Shown here: piece after piece, positions 22,634 through 29,681 of the stretch
How the letters are laid out: each line of letters starts with the position of its first letter
Position numbering within the stretch: position 1 is the stretch's first letter
Assembly: GCA_964563495.1 (NCBI GenBank)
Contig: CAZLYK010000010.1
Coordinates: 1-64,000 of the forward strand
From: CAZLYK01 sp964563495
Lineage (GTDB): Bacteria; Acidobacteriota; Blastocatellia; RBC074
Direction: 5' to 3'
Length of the DNA: 64,000 bases
The notes under the pieces: model-generated
What the model saw: the letters and a program-made list of their open reading frames with translations, nothing else
The model's database searches: none
Told to the model about the DNA's origin: nothing
Position numbers and translations under genes: made by a program

Positions 22634-22669
22634 CTGGACGGCGGCGCAGCCAACGTCTATCATCTACAG

Positions 22670-23881
22670 GTGATTCCCGAACTACGCGAGCGATTCAACC
22701 ACAACTTCACCGTCGATAAGTACGAACGATTTCTCCGGTCGCTGGAAGACGCGGTTGGCGCGAGGATCGAGTTTCGCCCGTGTGAAACGCCGGTCTTTTT
22801 GCCGGCCAACCTGCTCGACGATATGCAGCAGTCGGCGCTGGAGATCGTCTCGCAACTGAGCACACCGGAATATTATCAGGCCTCGACTCGCGCGATCCCG
22901 GTTGAATATCGCGCTCCCGGTGAAGGCGCTCACCCATTATTCATCCAGGTCGATTTCGCGGTCACGCGGGATGAGCAAGGCGGGCTGGTTCCGAAGCTGA
23001 TCGAACTGCAGGGCTGCGCTTCGCTCTATGCCTATCAATTGCTGCTGCCTCACGAATACCGGAAAGAGTTCGATCTGGGCGGGCTGGAATACCTGCTCAA
23101 TCGCCTGACCGATCATGCCTATCTGGATCTTTTCCGGGAGGTGGTTTTGAACGGTCATCCCCCGGAAGAGGTAATCCTCATGGAGATCGAACCGGAGTCG
23201 CAGAAGACGCTTCCGGATTTTCTCATGACCGAGAAGATGATCGGAGTTCCGTCGGTCTGCATCACGGATCTGATCAAGCGCGGCCGGAAGCTCTGCTACC
23301 GGCGCGACGGTCGCGAGATAGAGATCAAGCGGCTCTACAACCGGGTGATCATCGACGAATTGGTTCGCAAAGGGGTCGCGAGCAGCTTCGATTTTCGCGA
23401 AGAGCTGGATGTCGAATGGGCGGGGCATCCGAACTGGTATTTCCGGATGAGCAAATTCTCGCTGCCATTTCTCAATCACCGGCGGGCGCCGCGCGCCTGG
23501 TTTCTCGATCAACTGGACGGTTATCCGGACGATCTGGAAAATTTCGTGCTCAAGCCGCTCTTCTCGTTCGCCGGCAGCGGGGTCAAAGTCGACGTCACGC
23601 TGGAAGATCTGGATTCGCTGCCGGCAGCCAATCGCGGTGATTACCTGCTCCAGGAGAAGGTCGAATATGCGCCGGTGATCAAGACTAGGGATGAACCGAG
23701 CAAGGTCGAAGTCCGCTTGATGTATATCTGGCCCGAGCGAGCACCCCGGCCGCTGGCGGTGACTACGCTGACCCGGCTGAGCAAAGGCGGGATGATGGGC
23801 GTCGATTTCAACAAAGAGAAGACCTGGGTTGGATCTTCCTGCAGCTTCTTCTACGGAGACAAGATCGAGAGAGAGGATTGA
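22670..23881 (+). CDS. Uncharacterised ATP-grasp-like protein
   Basis: 403 aa, soluble, starting at GTG with no clear ribosome-binding site. The C-terminal half contains FVLKPLFSFAGSGVKVDV (~285-302) followed by YLLQEKVEYAPVI, which look like the lysine/glycine-rich ATP loop and acidic strand of ATP-grasp enzymes. The N-terminal half has LIELQGCASLYAYQLLLPHE and FLMTEKMIGVPSVCITDLI. I recognise no named family. ATP-grasp enzymes usually form peptide or amide bonds, so ligase activity is only an inference. Lies between the LysR gene and ruvX on the same strand. Confidence 0.7.
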   Translation: MIPELRERFNHNFTVDKYERFLRSLEDAVGARIEFRPCETPVFLPANLLDDMQQSALEIVSQLSTPEYYQASTRAIPVEYRAPGEGAHPLFIQVDFAVTRDEQGGLVPKLIELQGCASLYAYQLLLPHEYRKEFDLGGLEYLLNRLTDHAYLDLFREVVLNGHPPEEVILMEIEPESQKTLPDFLMTEKMIGVPSVCITDLIKRGRKLCYRRDGREIEIKRLYNRVIIDELVRKGVASSFDFREELDVEWAGHPNWYFRMSKFSLPFLNHRRAPRAWFLDQLDGYPDDLENFVLKPLFSFAGSGVKVDVTLEDLDSLPAANRGDYLLQEKVEYAPVIKTRDEPSKVEVRLMYIWPERAPRPLAVTTLTRLSKGGMMGVDFNKEKTWVGSSCSFFYGDKIERED

Positions 23882-23905
23882 GAAGGGGGGGTTGGTCCCG
23901 AGCAT

Positions 23906-24346
23906 ATGCGAGTCATGGCGATTGATTACGGCACGAAGGCGATCGGCGTAGCCATCTCGGATGAGATGCGATTGTCGATCAGGCCCCTGACGACCATCCG
24001 GCGAAAGGGCATGAAGACCGCGGAGGCGATCGACCGCATTTGTTCGCTGGTCGGCGAACACGAGGTCGGAACGGTGGTTGTCGGCTTGCCGTTGAATATG
24101 GACGGGACGCGGGGCGAAGCGGCGCGGCGCGTCGAGAAATTCAGCGCCGACTTGCAAAAAAGACTGACCACTCCGATTATCACCGTTGACGAACGGCTGA
24201 CCTCATACGAAGCCGATCAGATTTTGAGAGAGATGGGAGTAAGTCAAAGTGAACGGCGGCTGCGTTCGGACGAATATGCCGCCGCGATCATACTCAAGGA
24301 TTATCTGGTCTCAGAGGCGAGACAGAGCGCCGCCGAAAATTCCTGA
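23906..24346 (+). CDS. ruvX: Holliday-junction resolvase-like protein RuvX/YqgF
   Basis: 146 aa. RNase-H-like fold with VMAIDYGTKAIGVAISD at the start (Asp7), VVGLPLNMDGTRG in the middle, VDERLTSYEA and DEYAAAIIL near the end, the acidic residues expected for this family. Implicated in pre-16S rRNA 5'-end maturation and recombination. It begins 24 nt after the ATP-grasp-like gene and is followed 28 nt later by mltG, a very common ruvX-mltG order. Confidence 0.92.
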   Translation: MRVMAIDYGTKAIGVAISDEMRLSIRPLTTIRRKGMKTAEAIDRICSLVGEHEVGTVVVGLPLNMDGTRGEAARRVEKFSADLQKRLTTPIITVDERLTSYEADQILREMGVSQSERRLRSDEYAAAIILKDYLVSEARQSAAENS

Positions 24347-24374
24347 CCCCCCACCTGACTGATCAAATAAAACC

Positions 24375-25433
24375 ATGCGAGCTAAATCCAGAACTAAATC
24401 CCGGAAGCCATTTTCTATCACTGTCCCGCTCGTGTTCCTGGCCGTCCTCCTGGTGGGCGGAGGAGTCTGGCTGAGAGGGGAGATCGACCGACCGCAGACC
24501 CACCAGGCCGGGCGGAAGACGATCGTGATCGAGCCGGGAATGAAGACCAATGAGATCATCGCGAGGTTGCAGGAAGAGGGCGTCCTCGCCCACGAGTGGC
24601 CAATGCGCACCTGGTTGAGGATATTCGGAGGCGGCGAGAAGTTCAAAGCGGGCGATTATCGATTCAGGTCGCCCATCTCGCCCAGGCAGGTGATCAATCA
24701 ACTGATGCGCGGGGAGGTGGCGACGCGCGATTTGACGATTCCAGAAGGTTATAACCTCTATGACATCGCGCACGAGCTCAATGGGTTGCAGGGCGTCAAA
24801 CCATCTTCGCCGGCGAAAGTCGAAGAGCTGCTTGCCAACCCTTCCCTGATCGCCGATCTGGACCCCGAGGCCAAGACCCTCGAGGGATATCTTTTCCCGG
24901 ACACCTACGAGTACACGACCACCACGACGCGGGAGCAGTTGGTCGAGGCCATGATCAAACGATTCCGCAAGGTCTACACGCCCGAGATGCAGAGTCGCGC
25001 TTCAGAGCTGGGGATGACGACGCGACAGGTCGTGACGCTGGCGTCGTTGATCGAAAAGGAGGCCAAGGTCGACAGTGAGCGGGAATTGATCTCATCGGTC
25101 TTTCACCGCCGTTTGAAGATGAATATTCCCCTGGCCTGCGACCCGACGGTGATTTATGCCGCGCTGCTCGCGGGCCGGTATCGCGGCAAGATCTACCAGA
25201 GCGATCTTGATCGCAATTCGCCGTACAACACCTACCGGCGCACCGGTCTGCCGCCGGGTCCGATTGCTTCGCCCGGGAAGCGCTCGATCGAAGCCGCGCT
25301 CAACCCGGCCGAGACCGATTATCTCTTCTTCGTCGTCGATGCCGAAAAGAACGACGGCTCGCATAAATTCTCGGCGAGCTCGACCGATCATGAAAGAGCG
25401 GTCAAAGCCCTGCGCCAGGCCGAGAAGAAATAG
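24375..25433 (+). CDS. mltG: Endolytic transglycosylase MltG
   Basis: 352 aa with one N-terminal membrane anchor (TVPLVFLAVLLVGGGVW). YceG/MltG motifs follow: the LysM-like N-domain, LEGYLFPDTYEY, the catalytic glutamate in LASLIEKEAK (~224) and SPYNTYRRTGLPPGPIASPG near 295. It cuts nascent peptidoglycan strands at the membrane. The stop codon TAG is the first base triplet of a repeat copy (AAATAGACAGG), which lies between this gene and the convergent isocitrate dehydrogenase gene. Confidence 0.93.
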   Translation: MRAKSRTKSRKPFSITVPLVFLAVLLVGGGVWLRGEIDRPQTHQAGRKTIVIEPGMKTNEIIARLQEEGVLAHEWPMRTWLRIFGGGEKFKAGDYRFRSPISPRQVINQLMRGEVATRDLTIPEGYNLYDIAHELNGLQGVKPSSPAKVEELLANPSLIADLDPEAKTLEGYLFPDTYEYTTTTTREQLVEAMIKRFRKVYTPEMQSRASELGMTTRQVVTLASLIEKEAKVDSERELISSVFHRRLKMNIPLACDPTVIYAALLAGRYRGKIYQSDLDRNSPYNTYRRTGLPPGPIASPGKRSIEAALNPAETDYLFFVVDAEKNDGSHKFSASSTDHERAVKALRQAEKK

Positions 25434-25563
25434 ACAGGATTGACAGGATTTGTGCAGGATTAAACCAGATTATTGAAGGAAAGGCGACTCGAGTTAACCG
25501 TGAGCTTTCTTTCCCTAAGCAATCTTGTTTAATCCTGCACAAATCCTGTCAATCCTGTCTATT
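25429..25563. repeat. Complete palindromic repeat element, 37-bp perfect arms
   Basis: Best copy of the family. Left arm 25429-25465 (AATAGACAGGATTGACAGG continuing to AGGATTAAAC) and right arm 25527-25563 are exact reverse complements over 37 bp, around a 61-nt centre. The left arm contains the mltG stop codon and the right arm contains the stop and last four codons (NRQD) of the convergent gene. Could serve as a bidirectional terminator. Confidence 0.9.
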
Positions 25564-26568
25564 CAGCTCTTTCATCGAGGCGACGATGGCTTCGGTGTAT
25601 TCTGTGGTGCTGGCGGAGCCGCCCAGGTCGCGGGTTCGCACGTTCTTATTGGCCAGGGTGTGGGTCAGGGCGTGTTCGATCAGATCCGCTGAGTTGCGCT
25701 CACCGAGATGCCTCAGCATCATGATCGCGGACTGGAGAAGGGCTGTCGGATTGGCCAGGTTCTTCCCGGCGATGTCGGGAGCGCTGCCGTGGACGGCTTC
25801 AAAAACCGAACCCAGTTCTCCGATATTGGCTCCCGGGACCACTCCGAGGCCGCCGACCAGACCCGCCGCCAGATCCGAGATGATGTCGCCGTAGAGGTTT
25901 TCGAGCAGCAGCACGTCGAATTGCTGAGGCCTCATGACCAGTTGCATGCAAGCATTGTCAACGATCTTATCGTCGCAATGTATCTCCGGATATTCGGCCG
26001 CGACCTTGTGGAAGCAATCGAGGAAGAGGCCGTCCGAGAGCTTCATGATGTTGGCCTTGTGGATGGCCGTAACTTTCTTGCGGCCTTCGCGCCGCGAATA
26101 GTCGAGGGCGAAGCGGGCGATTCGCGTCGAGGCCTTCTCGGTGATGATCTTCAGGCTTTCGACCACGCCGGGGACGACTTCGTGCTCGAGGCCGGAGTAA
26201 AGATCTTCCGTATTCTCGCGCACGACGACCAGGTCCAGCTCGCCGAAAGGCGTGACCAGTCCGGGCAGGGTTTTGACCGGACGCAAATTGGCGTAGAGGT
26301 CGAGAGTCTTGCGCAGCCGGACGTTGACGCTGGTAAAACCCGTCCCGACTGGCGTCGTCAGCGGGCCTTTGAGCGCGACGTGGGTTCGTTTGATCGATTC
26401 GAGTACCGGTTGGGGCAGTGGATCGCCGTAGAGCGCAAGCGCCTCGGAGCCGGCGATAAAGCTCTCCCATTCGATCTCGACGCCGGCGGCTTCAATGATC
26501 CGAATCACCGCGCCGGTGATCTCGGGGCCGATCCCGTCACCGGGTATGAGCGTGACTTTATGTGCCAT
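25549..26568 (-). CDS. NAD-type isocitrate/isopropylmalate dehydrogenase family protein
   Basis: 339 aa. Beta-decarboxylating dehydrogenase motifs: VTLIPGDGIGPE at the start, TPVGTGFTSVNVRLRKTLDL (~76) with the serine/arginine substrate loop, RENTEDLYSG, HKANIMKLSDG and the metal/NAD end GSAPDIAGKNLANP. The TSVNVRLRK substrate loop favours NAD-dependent isocitrate dehydrogenase (TCA cycle) over isopropylmalate dehydrogenase, though homoisocitrate dehydrogenase is possible. The last residues NRQD plus stop are encoded by the repeat element rather than by conserved family sequence. ATG 26568 has no strong Shine-Dalgarno. Confidence 0.85.
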   Translation of the reverse strand: MAHKVTLIPGDGIGPEITGAVIRIIEAAGVEIEWESFIAGSEALALYGDPLPQPVLESIKRTHVALKGPLTTPVGTGFTSVNVRLRKTLDLYANLRPVKTLPGLVTPFGELDLVVVRENTEDLYSGLEHEVVPGVVESLKIITEKASTRIARFALDYSRREGRKKVTAIHKANIMKLSDGLFLDCFHKVAAEYPEIHCDDKIVDNACMQLVMRPQQFDVLLLENLYGDIISDLAAGLVGGLGVVPGANIGELGSVFEAVHGSAPDIAGKNLANPTALLQSAIMMLRHLGERNSADLIEHALTHTLANKNVRTRDLGGSASTTEYTEAIVASMKELNRQD

Positions 26569-26646
26569 AAATGATCGTTTGGAAATTCAAGATTTAAATT
26601 TTTAAGCTTTGCAAAGAACGGCCACTTTAATCCGAGGGGCGCGCAA

Positions 26647-26674
26647 TTTTCAACTCGGATCCGTGTGCTATAAT
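26647..26674 (+). promoter_or_regulatory. Probable promoter of the queD transcript
   Basis: Perfect TATAAT at 26669-26674 with a weak -35 (TTTTCA, 26647-26652) and 16-nt spacing. The leader to queD is then about 185 nt and contains the palindromes at 26737-26851. Confidence 0.4.
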
Positions 26675-26736
26675 TCATTTTTGTCGCTCAGCGCGGCCGG
26701 TGCGATGCTCAGAAACAATGGAAAGCGCGGAGCGCG

Positions 26737-26767
26737 CTGTCCGACCAGCCGCCGGCTGGTCGGACAG
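26737..26767. repeat. Perfect 14-bp palindrome in the queD leader
   Basis: CTGTCCGACCAGCC (26737-26750) pairs exactly with GGCTGGTCGGACAG (26754-26767) around a 3-nt loop. Unrelated in sequence to the main repeat family. Confidence 0.8.
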
Positions 26768-26784
26768 TTTCGGAGGAATCGTTC

Positions 26785-26801
26785 GTGTCGTAGGACGACA
26801 C
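26785..26801. repeat. Small 7-bp hairpin in the queD leader
   Basis: GTGTCGT and ACGACAC around AGG. Lies between the two larger palindromes of this leader. Confidence 0.45.
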
Positions 26802-26813
26802 CCTGAAACGGTT

Positions 26814-26851
26814 GCCATTACCCCCGAGCGCAAGCGCTCGGGGGTAATGGC
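26814..26851. repeat. Perfect 17-bp palindrome directly before the queD ribosome-binding site
   Basis: GCCATTACCCCCGAGCG (26814-26830) pairs exactly with 26835-26851 around a CAAG loop. It ends 1 nt before AGAGGAGG, the queD ribosome-binding site, so it could act on translation or simply be a mobile palindrome. Confidence 0.8.
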
Positions 26852-26866
26852 AGAGGAGGATAACCA

Positions 26867-27247
26867 ATGCCAACGCGCGAAGTCATGATCGAGATGGGTT
26901 TCTCTTCGGCGCACGCTCTGCGCGGATATCAGGGGAAATGCGAGAAAACGCACGGGCACAACTACCGGGTCGAAGTCTACGTCCGTGGTCAGACCCTCAA
27001 TCAGATCGGATTGCTGATCGACTTCAAAGATCTGAAAGCGGCGACCAGGAAAGTCGTCGATTATCTGGATCATCAGAACATCAACGAGCTGCCGCCGTTC
27101 GACAAAGAGCTCAATCCATCAGCGGAAGAGATGGCCGGCTTCTTCTTTGACGAGGTTGGCCGCCAGATCAATAATGAACGCGTCCGGGTTTACAAAGTGC
27201 GGGTTTGGGAGACCGATACCTGTGCGGCTACCTATTCAGTAGATTGA
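26867..27247 (+). CDS. queD: 6-carboxytetrahydropterin synthase QueD/PTPS family
   Basis: 126 aa. Zinc ligands His15 (SSAHAL), His29 and His31 (THGHNY), with catalytic Cys25 (GKCEKTHG); DHQNINELPPF and ETDTCAATY complete the family pattern. QueD makes 6-carboxy-tetrahydropterin in queuosine/7-deazaguanine synthesis; the single Cys-x3-His-x-His arrangement fits this. A very good AGAGGAGG lies 7 nt before the ATG. No other queuosine gene is visible nearby. Confidence 0.9.
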   Translation: MPTREVMIEMGFSSAHALRGYQGKCEKTHGHNYRVEVYVRGQTLNQIGLLIDFKDLKAATRKVVDYLDHQNINELPPFDKELNPSAEEMAGFFFDEVGRQINNERVRVYKVRVWETDTCAATYSVD

Positions 27248-27263
27248 ATGAAGGAGAGAGATT

Positions 27264-27515
27264 ATGTCAGAGAAAGATCAAGAGGCTTGGAACCCTTTTA
27301 GTTACCTGATCGATTCATTCTGGGCGAGCCTGCCCGAGAAGACAGCGGACGAACTGGCGACCTTCAAGAAAGACGTTCTTACCACCGTCAGGGATTCAAT
27401 CGACAGGCTGATCGACGAAGAGATCAGGTCGACCGAACGGCATCTCGATAATGCCCGGCGCATGCGCGAGCAGTATCGCCAAAAGGAAGCGGCCGCCGGA
27501 GAAGCCGGGTCATGA
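27264..27515 (+). CDS. Small hypothetical protein, helical
   Basis: 83 aa. Good ribosome-binding site (AAGGAG, 8 nt before the ATG). Sequence is charged and helix-rich: WNPFSYLIDSFWASLPEKT then repeated Arg/Glu-rich segments to the end, likely a coiled coil (~35-75). No family recognised and no membrane segment. Lies between queD (16 nt) and thiO (10 nt), so probably part of the same transcript. Confidence 0.7.
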   Translation: MSEKDQEAWNPFSYLIDSFWASLPEKTADELATFKKDVLTTVRDSIDRLIDEEIRSTERHLDNARRMREQYRQKEAAAGEAGS

Positions 27516-27525
27516 TCATGAATCG

Positions 27526-28671
27526 ATGAGTGGACCAGCCGGACAAGTTGATGTCGCCATCATCGGCGGCGGAGTGATCGGCTGCGCCATTGCCTGGCGT
27601 TTGGGGCAGGCTGGTCTGCGCGTGGCAGTCATCGAACGAGGAGATGTCGGAGAGGAAGCCACTCGCGCCGCGGGAGGGATGCTGGCTCCGCTGGCTGAAG
27701 CGGACGAAGCCGATGAATTTTTCCGTCTCGCCGTCGCCAGCCGGGCGATGTACGCGCAATTTGCGCGAGACCTGCGGGACGCGAGCGGGATCGATGTCGA
27801 ATACCGTACCGAAGGTACACTCTATCTCTCATTGGCCGAAGAGGACGATCCGGAACTGGACCGGCGCTGGCGCTGGCAGCGCGAAGCCGGTTTGAACGTC
27901 GAACGCTTGGACCACGGATGCGTGCTCAAACTTGAACCTCTGCTCAACCAGAGTCTGCGCTGGGCCCTCAAATACCCCGATGATCACCAGGTCAATAATC
28001 GTCGATTGATGGCGGCCGTCCATCTGGCCGCGATCAAAGCAGGGGTCGAATTTCGGACTCAGACCGAAGCGCGAAGATTGCTGGTCGAGAGCACCGGCGG
28101 GCGGAAGCGTGTTCGTGGTCTTGAAACCACACGCGGTCTGATCGAATCGGGCTGTCTGGTGATCGCCGCCGGGAGCTGGTCGGGCCTGCTGGGTTTCGCC
28201 GGCGATGATTCGCCGCCGGTCTTGAAGGTCGAGCCGGTTCGGGGCCAGATGGTGGCGGTCGATATGCCCACGCCGCCGGTCGACCACGTGATCTATTCAC
28301 GGCGAGGCTATCTGATCCCCCGACTCGGCGGGTTTCTGATCGCCGGATCGACGACCGAGATGGTTGGATATGATAGACGAGTGACGGGCGGGGGGCTCGC
28401 CTCGATCGTCGCCGCCGCCGGAGAGATCTTGCCTGCATTCAAGGGCCTGGCGATCACTGAAACCTGGGCGGGTTTACGCCCGCGAACCGCCGATGAGTGG
28501 CCGATCCTGGGCGCCGATCCTCGAATCGAGGGTTTGGTCTACGCCACCGGCCATTATCGCAACGGCATCCTGCTCGCGCCGATCACCGCACAGGCCTTGA
28601 GCGAATTGATCATCACCGGCGAAAGCCGGATCGACCTCCGCCCATTCTGTCTAAAAAATAGACAGGATTGA
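27526..28671 (+). CDS. thiO: FAD-dependent glycine oxidase ThiO-type
   Basis: 381 aa. N-terminal FAD dinucleotide motif VAIIGGGVIGCAIAWRLG (~10-27), then AAGGMLAPLAEAD and, at the end, TWAGLRPRTADEWPILG and GHYRNGILLAPITAQ, all typical of ThiO. It oxidises glycine to iminoglycine for the thiazole of thiamine; other D-amino-acid oxidases are possible. Start at ATG 27526 fits the family N-terminus although the Shine-Dalgarno is weak. The final residues NRQD are encoded by a repeat copy. Confidence 0.87.
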   Translation: MSGPAGQVDVAIIGGGVIGCAIAWRLGQAGLRVAVIERGDVGEEATRAAGGMLAPLAEADEADEFFRLAVASRAMYAQFARDLRDASGIDVEYRTEGTLYLSLAEEDDPELDRRWRWQREAGLNVERLDHGCVLKLEPLLNQSLRWALKYPDDHQVNNRRLMAAVHLAAIKAGVEFRTQTEARRLLVESTGGRKRVRGLETTRGLIESGCLVIAAGSWSGLLGFAGDDSPPVLKVEPVRGQMVAVDMPTPPVDHVIYSRRGYLIPRLGGFLIAGSTTEMVGYDRRVTGGGLASIVAAAGEILPAFKGLAITETWAGLRPRTADEWPILGADPRIEGLVYATGHYRNGILLAPITAQALSELIITGESRIDLRPFCLKNRQD

Positions 28672-28718
28672 ACAAGATCTTGTTCAATCCTGCAAAAATC
28701 GTGTCGATCCCGTCGATT
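28657..28718. repeat. Palindromic repeat copy between thiO and the NUDIX gene
   Basis: Begins AATAGACAGGATTG and includes an exact 30-nt palindrome at 28663-28692 (CAGGATTGAACAAGA plus its complement). It supplies the stop codons of both convergent genes, giving NRQD to ThiO and FLQD to the NUDIX protein. Confidence 0.85.
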
Positions 28719-29301
28719 GCCTTAATCCGAGAAACAATCCGACCAGCGTCTTGGCGTCACGAATCTCACCATTCTCGATCATCTTTTCAATCTCGTCACG
28801 GCTGAAATCTTTGATCTGATCGATCACTTCACCGATGTCCAATGACTGTTCACGCAAAGTCAACCGGCGCGCGAAGAAGACGTGTATGATCTGATCGCTG
28901 CTGCCCGGCATGGCGTAACATTCGCCGGCTTTCTCCAGTTGAGCTGTTTCGTAACCCGTCTCCTCCAAAAGCTCGCGGGCGGCGCAGGCTGCCGGCGTTT
29001 CAAGCGGGATCATCCGCGCATCCTCTTCACGGCCGTCAATTGTGCCCGCGGGCAATTCCCACAAAGCCTGATTGGCGGCGTAGCGATATTGATGCATGAG
29101 CACGATCCGATCCCGGTCCAGAAAGGGGACAATCACGCAGATGCCTGGATGGCGCAGGGTCGAGCGGGTCACGGTCTCCCCCGTCGCCTTATTCAAGATC
29201 GTTTCGCGATTGACCAGCCAGCGCAACTCCTCGCCGTGTTTCGAGGCGCGGATTTCACGATACTCGGTTTTGACTTCGAGCCAGATAAATTGATCGTCCA
29301 T
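28684..29301 (-). CDS. NUDIX hydrolase, ADP-ribose pyrophosphatase type
   Basis: 205 aa. The NUDIX box is present as LETPAACAARELLEETGY, with ELPAGTIDGREED just before it; the box's usual first glycine is displaced by a short insertion. Context LMHQYRYAANQALWELPAG fits ADP-ribose/nucleoside-diphosphate sugar hydrolases. ATG 29301 has GAGGG 7 nt upstream. The last ~13 residues (RQSTGSTRFLQD) are encoded by the repeat copy at the 3' end, so the native C-terminus was probably different. Confidence 0.87.
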   Translation of the reverse strand: MDDQFIWLEVKTEYREIRASKHGEELRWLVNRETILNKATGETVTRSTLRHPGICVIVPFLDRDRIVLMHQYRYAANQALWELPAGTIDGREEDARMIPLETPAACAARELLEETGYETAQLEKAGECYAMPGSSDQIIHVFFARRLTLREQSLDIGEVIDQIKDFSRDEIEKMIENGEIRDAKTLVGLFLGLRQSTGSTRFLQD

Positions 29302-29329
29302 TGGCGACCCTCGTTTTTGAGCGATAAGC

Positions 29330-29358
29330 TTGACACATCCGATTTGATCCTGCAGAAT
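29330..29358 (+). promoter_or_regulatory. Probable promoter of the lysine-riboswitch transcript
   Basis: TTGACA (29330-29335), 17-nt spacer, CAGAAT (29353-29358, 4 of 6 matches). Transcription would begin near 29365, about 32 nt before the riboswitch and divergent from the NUDIX gene. Confidence 0.5.
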
Positions 29359-29396
29359 CACGCTTTGTTTTACGACAAGATCTTTTAGATTTGCAA

Positions 29397-29575
29397 ACGA
29401 GTAGAGGCGCGGCTTTCAAGAGTAGTCCATCGGAGAGCGCGAAGGCTCAACGAAGATGAGCGAAAGGGATAAGCCGCCGAAACCGAAACGAAGCTTCGTC
29501 GTTCGTCGCGGCTGGCTATCAGGGCTAAATCCCTGAGGTTGTCATCACTCACTGGAGTGGTGGAGTGCTCTCGGT
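29397..29575 (+). ncRNA. Lysine riboswitch (L box)
   Basis: Conserved L-box blocks appear in order: GTAGAGGCGCG, TCAAGAGTA, CGGAGAGCGC, AAAGGGATAAGCCGCCGAA, GGCTGG and, at the 3' end, GTCATCACTC and GGAGTGCTCTCGG. The outer P1 helix can form from CGAG (29398-29401) and CTCG (29570-29573). It lies upstream of the aspartokinase gene and is followed by a terminator, so lysine binding probably ends transcription before lysC-dapB-dapA. Confidence 0.93.
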
Positions 29576-29631
29576 AACCGCAGTCATCAATTCTTTACCG
29601 GCCTCGATCGACCGGTATGCAATCAAGACGA

Positions 29632-29671
29632 GGGTTAGCAGGGACATCCACTGCTGACCCTTTTTTATTTT
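29632..29671 (+). terminator. Intrinsic terminator (attenuator) controlled by the lysine riboswitch
   Basis: GGGTTAGCAG (29632-29641) pairs with CTGCTGACCC (29651-29660, one G-U pair), followed at once by a T-rich run from 29661. It lies 22 nt before the lysC start, the expected place for a riboswitch expression platform. Confidence 0.85.
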
Positions 29672-29681
29672 TGGAAACGCT

